DNA of 64,000 nucleotides, taken from assembly GCF_000277125.1 (NCBI RefSeq), contig NC_016946.1, positions 4,588,001 through 4,652,000 on the forward strand. Reading direction: 5' to 3'. The position numbers and the translations under genes were made by a program. This stretch comes from Mycobacterium intracellulare ATCC 13950. Its GTDB lineage: Bacteria; Actinomycetota; Actinomycetes; Mycobacteriales; Mycobacteriaceae. Each line of letters opens with the position of its first letter. The stretch's first letter is position 1. The notes under the pieces were generated by a model. It was given only the letters and a program-made list of their open reading frames with translations, was not told the DNA's origin and searched no databases. Shown here one piece after another: positions 37,144 through 44,750 of this stretch.

Positions 37144-37839
37144 ATGACCGCCCCGGTCCACTACAGCACCAAGGACTCCCTCGCCGTCATCAGGATGGAC
37201 GACGGCAAGGTCAACGCGCTGGGCCCGACGATGCAGCGGGCTCTGGGCGACGCGATCGACCAGGCCGAGCGGGACAACGCCGGGGCGCTGGTGATCACCG
37301 GCAACGAGCGGGTGTTCAGCGGCGGCTTCGACCTGAAGATCCTCACCTCCGGCGAGGTGCAGCCCGCGATCGACATGCTGCGCGGCGGGTTCGAGCTGGC
37401 CTACCGGCTCCTGTCGTTTCCGAAGCCGGTGGTGATGGCGTGCACCGGCCATGCGATCGCGATGGGGGCGTTCCTGTTGTCGTCGGGCGATCACCGGGTG
37501 GCGGCCCACGCCTACAACATCCAGGCCAACGAGGTCGCGATCGGCATGGTCATCCCGTATGCCGCGCTGGAGATCATGAAGCTGCGACTGACGCCGTCGG
37601 GGTACCAGCAGGCCGCGGGGCTGGCCAAGACGTTCTTCGGCGAAACCGCCCTTGCCGCAGGCTTTATCGACGAGATCGTGCTGCCCGAGATGGTGCTGGA
37701 CCGCGCCGAGGAAGCCGCCGCCGAATTCGCCGGCCTCAATCAGCGCGCGCATGCCGCCACCAAGCTGCGCGCCAGGGCCGACGCCCTGGCCGCCATCCGC
37801 GCCGGCATCGACGGGATCGAGGCCGAATTCGGGCTCTAG
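37144..37839 (+). CDS. echA3: Crotonase-fold protein EchA3
   Basis: A 231-residue crotonase homologue. The CoA-binding segment FSGGFDLKIL and the segment ACTGHAIAMGAFLLSSGDHR are clear. In classical hydratases the latter reads GGGCEL; here the catalytic Glu position is Phe110, while the second Glu is kept (E130 in QANEVAIGM). Loss of one of the two acid/base residues argues against simple enoyl-CoA hydration and for another CoA chemistry. The overall length is normal. The Mo-oxidoreductase gene starts 61 nt downstream. Confidence 0.88.
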   Translation: MTAPVHYSTKDSLAVIRMDDGKVNALGPTMQRALGDAIDQAERDNAGALVITGNERVFSGGFDLKILTSGEVQPAIDMLRGGFELAYRLLSFPKPVVMACTGHAIAMGAFLLSSGDHRVAAHAYNIQANEVAIGMVIPYAALEIMKLRLTPSGYQQAAGLAKTFFGETALAAGFIDEIVLPEMVLDRAEEAAAEFAGLNQRAHAATKLRARADALAAIRAGIDGIEAEFGL

Positions 37840-37900
37840 CCCGCTGATTTGCCCCTGGCTGAAGTGGTTTCGGGGCCCGCTGCCGGGGAAGTCCACGCCT

Positions 37901-40291
37901 GTGGCCACAGATCGCATCGCGGATCCCTGGGGGGCGCGCACCCCGTACGAGCCCGGCACCCCATGGCCGGACCGGGTCGACACCTACCTCGCCGACGGCA
38001 TCACCGCCGAGTCGGTGGACCGCTGGGTGCAATCGGCGGCGGTGCTGCACTCCAACGGCGACGGTCTGGACATCGCCGTCAAGGACGGCCGCATCGTGGG
38101 CGTGCGCGGGCGCGCCGTCGACCGCGTCAACCACGGGCGCCTCGACCCCAAGGACCTGTTCGGCTGGCAGGCCAACGCCTCCGCCGACCGGCTCACCACC
38201 CCGATGATCAGGGAGCGCGGCGAGCTGAAGCCGTGCGACTGGGACACCGCCATGCAGCGGATCGTCGACCGCAGCAAGCAGCTGCTCGACGGCTACGGCC
38301 CCAGCTCGATCGGCTTCTACACGTCCGGACAGTTGTTCCTGGAGGCCTACTACACGCAGGGCGCCATCGCGCACGGCGCGATCGGCACCAACCACGTCGA
38401 CGGCAACACCCGGCTGTGCACCGCGACGGCGGCCGAGGCGCTGAAGGAGTCGTTCGGCTGCGACGGGCAGCCGGGGTCCTACACCGACGTCGACCACGCC
38501 GATGTCATCGCGTTGTTCGGGCACAACGTCGCCGAGACGCAGACGGTGCTGTGGGCGCGGATGCTGGACCGGCTGGCCGGGGCCTCGCCGCCGGCGATCG
38601 TCTGCGTCGACCCCCGGCTGACGCCGGTCGCCCGGCACGCCACCGTTCACCTGGCGCCGGTGCCGGGCACCAACGTCGCGTTGATGAACGGGCTGCTGCA
38701 CGAGATCATCGGCAACGGCTGGATCGACCGGGACTACATCGACTCGCACACGGTCGGTTTCGACGAGCTGCGCGGCCGGGTCGAAGAGTTCGGACCCGAG
38801 CGGGTCGCCGACATCTGCGGCGTGCCGGCCGAGGACATCCGGCGCGCCGCGCAGCTGCTCGGCACCGCTAAGCGGCTGCTGTCCACCGTGCTGCAGGGCT
38901 TCTACCAGTCGCACCAGGCCACCGCGGCGGCCGTGCAGGTCAACAACATTCACCTGGTGCGCGGCATGCTGGGTAAGCCCGGCTGCGGGGTGCTGCAGAT
39001 GAACGGGCAGCCGACGGCCGAGAACACCCGCGAATGCGGCGCCGACGGCGACCTGGCCGGTTTCCGCAACTGGTCCAACGACTCCCACGTCGCCGAGCTG
39101 GCCGCGTTGTGGAACCTCGAGCCCCTGCAGATTCCGCACTACGCCCCGCCGACGCACGCCATGCAGATGTTCCGCTTCGCCGAGGAGGGGACGCTGCGGA
39201 TGTTGTGGGTCACCGCCACCAATCCCCTGGTGTCGCTGCCGGAGCTGGCCCGCATCCGCGACATCTTCTCCCAGGAGCGGCTGTTCCTCGTCGTCCAGGA
39301 CATCTTCCTGACCGAAACCGCCGCGCTGGCCGACGTCGTGTTGCCCGCCGCGGCGTGGGCCGAGAAGACCGGCACCTTCACCAACGCCGACCGCACCGTG
39401 CACCTGTCCGAAAAGGCCGTGGATCCACCAGGTTCCGCGCGCCCGGACCTCGACATCTTCCTGGACTACGCGCGCCGGATGGACTTCCGCGACAAGGACG
39501 GCCAACCCTTCCCACCCTGGACCGATGCCGAGTCGGCGTTCGAGGCGTGGAAGCAATGCAGCGCGGGGCGGCCGTGCGACTACACCGGTCTGAGCTATGC
39601 GAAGCTGCGCGGCGGCAGCGGCATCCAATGGCCTTGCAACACAGAACATCCCGACGGCACCGAGCGTCTCTACGCCGACGCGAAGTTCTGGGCGGAACCC
39701 GACTACTGCGAGGCCTACGGCAAAGACATGATCACCGGCGCCCCGCTGCAGCCCGACGAGTACCGCTCGATGAACCCCTACGGCAGGGCGATCATCAAGG
39801 CGGCCCAATACGTTCCTCCCCATGAGCGGACCAGCCCGGATTTCCCGTTCGCGCTGATCACCGGACGCACCGTCTACCACTTCCACACCCGCACGAAAAC
39901 CGCGCGGGCACAGCAACTTCAGCGGGCCGCCCCCGAGGTCTGGGTCGAGGTCTCGGCCGGCGACGCGCGCCGGCTGGGCATCGCCGACGGCGACCTGGTC
40001 GAGGTGAGCACGCCGCGGGGCTGCATCAGGTGCGCGGCGCGGGTCTGCGGTATCCGCGACGGCGTGTTGTTCGTGCCCTTCCACTACGGCTATTGGGATG
40101 CCGGGACCAACGGGCATCACCGGGCCGGCAACGAACTCACGCTGACCGATTGGGACCCGGTGTCCAAGCAGCCGATCTTCAAGACGGCCGCCGCCCGGCT
40201 GCGCAAAAGCCGGATGCGGCGAGCCGGCGGGAACGGCGCCTCCGCCGCCCCGCGCGCGGCGGTTGCCGAAGCCTTGGGGGGTCAGGCGTGA
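37901..40291 (+). CDS. Molybdopterin oxidoreductase lacking the N-terminal Fe-S cysteines
   Basis: A 796-residue bis-MGD molybdoenzyme of the NapA/FdhF/assimilatory nitrate reductase superfamily. C173 in GNTRLCTATAAEA aligns with the Mo-ligand Cys. Cofactor-binding blocks include SSIGFYTSGQLFLEAY, MNGQPTAENTRE and the C-terminal MopB segment HRAGNELTLTDWDP. The N-terminal region that normally holds CxxCxxxC reads AAVLHSNGDGLDIAVKDGRI: the three Cys positions are Ala, His and Asp, and there is no Cys before residue 112. No Tat signal is seen, so it is cytosolic. The start is GTG. It overlaps the next gene by 4 nt. Confidence 0.87.
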   Translation: MATDRIADPWGARTPYEPGTPWPDRVDTYLADGITAESVDRWVQSAAVLHSNGDGLDIAVKDGRIVGVRGRAVDRVNHGRLDPKDLFGWQANASADRLTTPMIRERGELKPCDWDTAMQRIVDRSKQLLDGYGPSSIGFYTSGQLFLEAYYTQGAIAHGAIGTNHVDGNTRLCTATAAEALKESFGCDGQPGSYTDVDHADVIALFGHNVAETQTVLWARMLDRLAGASPPAIVCVDPRLTPVARHATVHLAPVPGTNVALMNGLLHEIIGNGWIDRDYIDSHTVGFDELRGRVEEFGPERVADICGVPAEDIRRAAQLLGTAKRLLSTVLQGFYQSHQATAAAVQVNNIHLVRGMLGKPGCGVLQMNGQPTAENTRECGADGDLAGFRNWSNDSHVAELAALWNLEPLQIPHYAPPTHAMQMFRFAEEGTLRMLWVTATNPLVSLPELARIRDIFSQERLFLVVQDIFLTETAALADVVLPAAAWAEKTGTFTNADRTVHLSEKAVDPPGSARPDLDIFLDYARRMDFRDKDGQPFPPWTDAESAFEAWKQCSAGRPCDYTGLSYAKLRGGSGIQWPCNTEHPDGTERLYADAKFWAEPDYCEAYGKDMITGAPLQPDEYRSMNPYGRAIIKAAQYVPPHERTSPDFPFALITGRTVYHFHTRTKTARAQQLQRAAPEVWVEVSAGDARRLGIADGDLVEVSTPRGCIRCAARVCGIRDGVLFVPFHYGYWDAGTNGHHRAGNELTLTDWDPVSKQPIFKTAAARLRKSRMRRAGGNGASAAPRAAVAEALGGQA

Positions 40292-40767
40292 AGCTCAAAA
40301 TGGCGCTGCGCGAACTGCACCGCTCCGAATGCAAGCTGGCCCACGAACTCAACGTGGTCGCCGCGCGACACCACAGCGACCAGGACGTCAGCCACCTGGC
40401 GCAGGACCTGGCCGGCTGGTCACGCCATCACCTCGCCGAGTTGGCGCGGCACGGCCGCCACTACGGCCTGCACCTGTCCACCGATCCCCGCACCGGCGCG
40501 ATCACCGGTTTCCTGCAATCGCGCCTCAGCGGCCTGCTGCGGCACCGGCCGGAGCCTGGGGTGATGCTGCTCGCCGACCTACGCCGGATTCACCGCCTGT
40601 CCGCGGGGGTGTCGCTGGACTGGGAGCTGCTGGCCCAGGGGGCGCAGGCCGCCAAGGATTCCGAACTGCTGAGCCTGGCCTCGCGCTGTCATCCCGACAC
40701 GCTGCGCCAGATGCGCTGGGCCAACGCGATGCTCAAAGAGCTTTCGCCGCAAGTGTTGATGAACTGA
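40288..40767 (+). CDS. Small His-rich helical protein, partner of the molybdoenzyme
   Basis: A 159-residue all-helical protein with GTG start inside the oxidoreductase stop. It is rich in His and Glu in helix-spaced positions (RELHRSECKLAHEL, ARHHSDQDVSHL, WSRHHLAELARHGRHYG), which hints at a metal-binding four-helix bundle, ferritin- or hemerythrin-like. No family was recognised with confidence. Overlap with the molybdoenzyme argues for a shared complex, either as a redox subunit or an assembly factor. A strong terminator follows. Confidence 0.7.
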   Translation: MKLKMALRELHRSECKLAHELNVVAARHHSDQDVSHLAQDLAGWSRHHLAELARHGRHYGLHLSTDPRTGAITGFLQSRLSGLLRHRPEPGVMLLADLRRIHRLSAGVSLDWELLAQGAQAAKDSELLSLASRCHPDTLRQMRWANAMLKELSPQVLMN

Positions 40768-40773
40768 AACGGC

Positions 40774-40808
40774 GAACGCGGTGGCCGCCATCGGCGGCCA
40801 CCGCGTTC
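40774..40808. terminator. Bidirectional terminator hairpin
   Basis: A perfect 16-bp stem (40774-40789 with 40793-40808) with a 3-nt loop lies between the convergent ends of the molybdoenzyme operon and the patatin gene. Confidence 0.9.
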
Positions 40809-40878
40809 CTCTCGCCTCCTCGCCGCCAGTCTGGCACGTGCGCGACGAGCCGTCACTTCACCCGGCGGGGGCGACGGC

Positions 40879-41883
40879 TTACCGGAACCGGTCCAGATAA
40901 GCCGGCCAATCCCACGTCGACAGGAACGCCTGCGCCGCCGCATAGCCGCTCTCGTACAGCTCTTCGAGGCGGCCCTTGGGGATGTCGAAGTCGAGCACGC
41001 CGACATCGGTCGACTCGACCGCGATGGCGCGGGCCGCCACCCACGGCCGGCTGAGATGGGTCTGGTCGTGGCCGGCCAGCATGGTGGTGACCAGGCTTTC
41101 CAGCAACGCCGTCTGTTCGAAGAAGCGCAACGGTTTCAGGGCCGGCATCACCGCGCCGATGCCCTCGGTGAGCCTCGGCAGCACCGTGATCCCGAACGTG
41201 GGCCAACGCGGGGCCCTGCCGTCGGGGCGGTCGAAGGTGTCGATCGGGAAATTCGACAGCACGCCGCCGTCGATTAGGGTGGACGTCGAGCCGTCGACGC
41301 CCGTCAGCTTGACCGGGCGATAGAAGAACGGGATCGCCATCGAGGCGCGCACCGCGTCGGCCACCGGCTGCTCGTCGGGGTCCAGGCCGTAGAGCCGCCG
41401 AAAGTCCCACGGGAACCGCACCAGCTGCGCCGCTGTCAGGTCGGCGACGGTGACCACCAGCTTGTCGCGCCGCCCCTCGAGCAGGCGGTCGTCGTCGAGG
41501 TGCAGATCGCCGAAGCGGGTGACCCCGAAGTTCTTCAACTCGCTGCGGATCCAGTCGTAGGCCACGTCGCCGCGGTACATGCTGGAATCGGTGACCAGCC
41601 CCCAGGCCGCACCCAGGTAGGGCACGGGTCCGGCGTCGCGCCACTTACGCAGGGGGACCGAGAACGCGAGCTCCTTGACCTGCGCGCCGGTCAGCTGCCC
41701 ATCGGTGGATCCGGCCGCCAGGATCGCCGCGACCACCGAACCGGCCGAGACCCCCGACACCCGCTTGATCGAATATCCGGCATCCATCAGCGCGACGATG
41801 GCGCCCACCAGCCCGATGAACTTGACGCCCCCGCCGGAGAGCACCAGATCGACGGGCTTCGGCTGGTGTGCGGTGGATTCCAT
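40879..41883 (-). CDS. Patatin-like phospholipase
   Basis: A 334-residue patatin-family acyl hydrolase. The oxyanion loop LSGGGVKFIG is at 15-24. The nucleophile is Ser46 in GVSAGS, and the dyad Asp is D205 in LIDGGVLSNFP. It has no signal peptide, so it is probably cytosolic or membrane-peripheral, cleaving phospholipids or neutral lipid esters. Its ATG abuts the cyanase stop with no spacer, so the two are coupled. The C-terminus converges on a strong hairpin. Confidence 0.92.
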   Translation of the reverse strand: MESTAHQPKPVDLVLSGGGVKFIGLVGAIVALMDAGYSIKRVSGVSAGSVVAAILAAGSTDGQLTGAQVKELAFSVPLRKWRDAGPVPYLGAAWGLVTDSSMYRGDVAYDWIRSELKNFGVTRFGDLHLDDDRLLEGRRDKLVVTVADLTAAQLVRFPWDFRRLYGLDPDEQPVADAVRASMAIPFFYRPVKLTGVDGSTSTLIDGGVLSNFPIDTFDRPDGRAPRWPTFGITVLPRLTEGIGAVMPALKPLRFFEQTALLESLVTTMLAGHDQTHLSRPWVAARAIAVESTDVGVLDFDIPKGRLEELYESGYAAAQAFLSTWDWPAYLDRFR

Positions 41884-42339
41884 CTACCGCTCCGACGAAA
41901 CCCATTGATAGGGAAGGAATTTCCCGTCGAACGTGACCACGACGCGGTCACCGGACGGGTGCGGCTTCTTCTGGATGTCGACGCTGAAGTTGATCGCGCT
42001 CATGATCCCGTCGCCGAACTGTTCGGCGATCAGCTCCTTGAGCGCTCCGCCGTAGACCTGCAGGGCCTCGTAGAAGCGGTAGACGGTCGGGTCGGTCGGT
42101 ACGGCGGTGGGCAGGCCGCCCCGCATGGGCGCCGCCGCCAGCACGGGCACCACCGACTCGTCGAGGCCGAGCAGCTCGGCCAGGGTCTTTGCTTGCTCGA
42201 CCGGAATCGGGTGCTGCCCGAGCAACGCCGCCGTCGTCCACACCACCGGCCTGTCGATGGCGTCGGCCAGTTGTTGCCACGTCAGCCCCTTCGCCAGGCG
42301 CGCGACGACGATCTGTTCGGTGAGTTCGGTTCTCGTCAT
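41884..42339 (-). CDS. cynS: Cyanate hydratase (cyanase)
   Basis: A 151-residue cyanase that converts cyanate plus bicarbonate to ammonia and CO2. The N-terminal helical domain TRTELTEQIVVARLAKGLTW has an HTH-like fold. The C-terminal catalytic residues are all kept: R88 and E91 in YRFYEALQVYG and S114 in GIMSAINFS, matching R96, E99 and S122 of E. coli. ATG at 42339 was chosen from the family N-terminus; an ATG 12 nt upstream is possible. It is followed directly by patatin. Confidence 0.93.
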   Translation of the reverse strand: MTRTELTEQIVVARLAKGLTWQQLADAIDRPVVWTTAALLGQHPIPVEQAKTLAELLGLDESVVPVLAAAPMRGGLPTAVPTDPTVYRFYEALQVYGGALKELIAEQFGDGIMSAINFSVDIQKKPHPSGDRVVVTFDGKFLPYQWVSSER

Positions 42340-42372
42340 GGGTCCCAGCATGCACGTCGGCCCGATCGCGCC

Positions 42373-43122
42373 TCAGCCCGGTTTGGTCGCGGTGACCAGC
42401 CGCGTGGAGAACCACGGGCCGCCGTACCACATCCGCCAGCCGAGGTTGCGCCGCCGCACATTGCGCCAGCCCAGTTCGCGCAGCCGCTCGGCGTGCTGAC
42501 GCGTCTCCCAGAGGTCCGCGATCGCGAGCCGGCCGCCCGGCCGCAGCACCCGCACGGCTTCGTCGAGCGCCCGCCGCCGGCCGGCGTGGCCGTCGATGTT
42601 GTGGATGGCCAGGTTGCTCACGACCACGTCGACGCTCTCGTCGGCCAGCGGCAGCGCGGTCACGTCGGCGGTGCGCACCTCGACGCGGTCGGCGACGCCT
42701 TCGGCGACCGCATTGGCCAGCGTGGCCTGCCGCGAGTTGTCCGTCTGGTCGGCCTGCCACAGGTCGACACCGATCGCGCGGCCCCGCGGCAACCGCTTGG
42801 CCGCGGCCAGCAGCACCGCGCCGCGCCCGCACCCGAGGTCGAGCACCGTCTCGTCGCCGGCGAGCCGCAGATCGCGCAGAACCCGGTCCCACACAACGAA
42901 TTTCCCGGACCGCGTCGCGTACATGTACAGGAGCGCGTTGCCGGCGATGCCGGCGCTCGACACCGCCGCCAGCCCCGCCCGGAGCCGCTTGCCGCGCGCC
43001 CAGCTGATCGCGGCCAAGACGGCCAGGGCGACAACTTGAGCGCCGACGCCCAGCGCCTGGGTTCGCGCCGAGAACTTGTGAAACGAACCGTCGACTCCGT
43101 AATCGCCCTGGTGGTCATGCAT
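42373..43122 (-). CDS. Membrane-anchored class I SAM methyltransferase
   Basis: A 249-residue protein. Two hydrophobic segments lie at about 23-38 (QALGVGAQVVALAVLAAISW) and 50-65. The methyltransferase domain follows: motif I TVLDLGCGRGAVLLAAAKRL, acidic GVDLWQADQ, motif LPLADESVDVVVSNLAIHNI, and VLRPGGRLAIADLW. The substrate is unknown. ATG 43122 is used; upstream TTG extension is open. It lies 33 nt upstream of cyanase, in one run with the nitroreductase upstream. Confidence 0.85.
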   Translation of the reverse strand: MHDHQGDYGVDGSFHKFSARTQALGVGAQVVALAVLAAISWARGKRLRAGLAAVSSAGIAGNALLYMYATRSGKFVVWDRVLRDLRLAGDETVLDLGCGRGAVLLAAAKRLPRGRAIGVDLWQADQTDNSRQATLANAVAEGVADRVEVRTADVTALPLADESVDVVVSNLAIHNIDGHAGRRRALDEAVRVLRPGGRLAIADLWETRQHAERLRELGWRNVRRRNLGWRMWYGGPWFSTRLVTATKPG

Positions 43123-43170
43123 GCCCCTCAGCTTACGACTCAGCAAGTCGCCGAAGGTTTTTCACGCGTC

Positions 43171-43686
43171 TCACCACCGGCCGTGATGCACCACCTCGGA
43201 AAACGGCCGGCGATTCGGTGTGCGGATCGGGCGCAGCGGGCGATCGGCGGGATAGCCCACCCCGAGCAGGAAAGCCACCAGGTGATCGTCGGGAACACCC
43301 AGGATGGCGCGCGCCTTCTCCTGATCCCCGACCGACGAGTGGCCGGTCCCGATTCCCAGGTCGGTGGCCGCGATCATCATCGCCATGGTGGCCTGGCCGA
43401 TGTCGTAGTTGTCGGTGACCACCCGGCGCTCGTCGGGCGGCACCGGCGCCACGATCGCGATCGCGGCCGGCGCCGCGGCGATATGGCCGGCGCCCCGCCA
43501 GACCGTGGACAACTCCTGCAGCTGGGCGCGGTCGGTGACGATGACGAAGTCCCAGGGCTGACGGTTTTTGGCCGACGGCGCACGCCAGCCGGCTTCGGCG
43601 ATCCGGTCGAGGTCCTCGTCGGAGATCGCCCGCGGCTGATACTCGCGCACATTGCGCCGCGCGCGGATCGCGTCCCAAGCATCCAT
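43171..43686 (-). CDS. Nitroreductase family protein
   Basis: A 171-residue FMN-dependent nitroreductase. Family marks are IRARRNVREYQPRAISDEDL near the N-terminus, GWRAPSAKNRQPWDFVIVTD, and MMIAATDLGIGTGHSSVGD. It is likely a cytosolic flavin reductase; the substrate is unknown. GAGGG lies 7 nt before ATG 43686, which is preferred over longer starts. It heads the nitroreductase-methyltransferase-cyanase-patatin run and is divergent from the mmaA2-like gene. Confidence 0.88.
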   Translation of the reverse strand: MDAWDAIRARRNVREYQPRAISDEDLDRIAEAGWRAPSAKNRQPWDFVIVTDRAQLQELSTVWRGAGHIAAAPAAIAIVAPVPPDERRVVTDNYDIGQATMAMMIAATDLGIGTGHSSVGDQEKARAILGVPDDHLVAFLLGVGYPADRPLRPIRTPNRRPFSEVVHHGRW

Positions 43687-43843
43687 CTGGTTCCCTCCCT
43701 CGCGGCTGTTCCCCAAGTATCGACGAAGCCCGCCCAAGTTTGCGTACGACGAAATCGGGAAAGTCGTGGTGACGTGGTGAACCACCCGGGCGGGCGGCTC
43801 GTGAACAACTGAATGCCCCAAGTCAGAAAGGCGGGTGGCCGCC

Positions 43844-44710
43844 GTGGCAGAGCACCTGACGCCGCACTTCGAAGAGGTCCAAGCCCACTACGACCTCTCG
43901 GACGACTTCTTCCGGTTGTTCCTCGACCCCACCATGACCTACAGCTGCGCGTACTGGGACCGCGGCCGAGATATCACGCTGGAAGAGGCCCAGCTGCGCA
44001 AGATCGACCTCTCGCTGGGCAAGCTGGGCCTGCGGCCGGGGATGACGCTGCTGGACGTGGGCTGCGGCTGGGGCGCCACGGCGCGCCGCGCGATCGAGAA
44101 GTACGACGTCAACGTCATCGGCTTGACCCTGTCGGCACACCAGGCCGCCCACGTGCAGAAGCTCTTCGACTCGATGGACACCGAACGCAGCCGCCGGGTC
44201 CTGCTGCACGGCTGGGAGGAGTTCGATGAGCCGGTGGACCGGATCGTCTCCATCGGCGCCTTCGAGCACTTCGGGTACGACCGCTATGACGATTTCTTCG
44301 CGATGGCGCACCGCCTCCTGCCCGACGACGGGGTGATGCTGCTGCACACGATCACCATGCTGACCCCGCAGCAGATCGTCGAGCGGGGCCTGCCGATGAC
44401 CGAGGAGCAGACCAGCTTCAACGAATTCATCGCCACGGAGATCTTCCCGGGCGGGCAGTTGCCGGCCATCGAGATCGTCGAGTTCCACGCGTCCAAGATG
44501 GGTTTCAACCTCAAACGCCGGCAGTCGCTGCAGCTGCACTACGCCCGGACCCTCGACCACTGGGCCGAGGCCTTGGAGGCCCACCACAGCGAGGCCGTCG
44601 CGATCCAGTCCGAAGAGGTGTATCAGCGCTACATGCGCTACCTGACCGGCTGCGCCGACGCGTTCCGGGCCGGCTACATCGACGTCAACCAGTTCACCCT
44701 GGCGAAGTAG
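43844..44710 (+). CDS. Cyclopropane mycolate methyltransferase, MmaA2/CmaA1-like
   Basis: A 288-residue SAM-dependent mycolate cyclopropane synthase. Marks are [75 protein letters not shown] and the C-terminal YIDVNQFTLAK. The late part (ATEIFPGGQLPAIEIVEFHA) is closest, from memory, to MmaA2, with CmaA1 and PcaA next. Such enzymes make cis-cyclopropanes in alpha- and oxygenated mycolates. GTG 43844 was preferred over GTG 43835 because AAAGG is better spaced. It sits 40 nt upstream of recC, away from the mmaA1-mmaA4 pair. Confidence 0.85.
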   Translation: MAEHLTPHFEEVQAHYDLSDDFFRLFLDPTMTYSCAYWDRGRDITLEEAQLRKIDLSLGKLGLRPGMTLLDVGCGWGATARRAIEKYDVNVIGLTLSAHQAAHVQKLFDSMDTERSRRVLLHGWEEFDEPVDRIVSIGAFEHFGYDRYDDFFAMAHRLLPDDGVMLLHTITMLTPQQIVERGLPMTEEQTSFNEFIATEIFPGGQLPAIEIVEFHASKMGFNLKRRQSLQLHYARTLDHWAEALEAHHSEAVAIQSEEVYQRYMRYLTGCADAFRAGYIDVNQFTLAK

Positions 44711-44750
44711 GCACCCCGCCCCGGGCGCCGGGGTTTATCGTGACAGCGCA

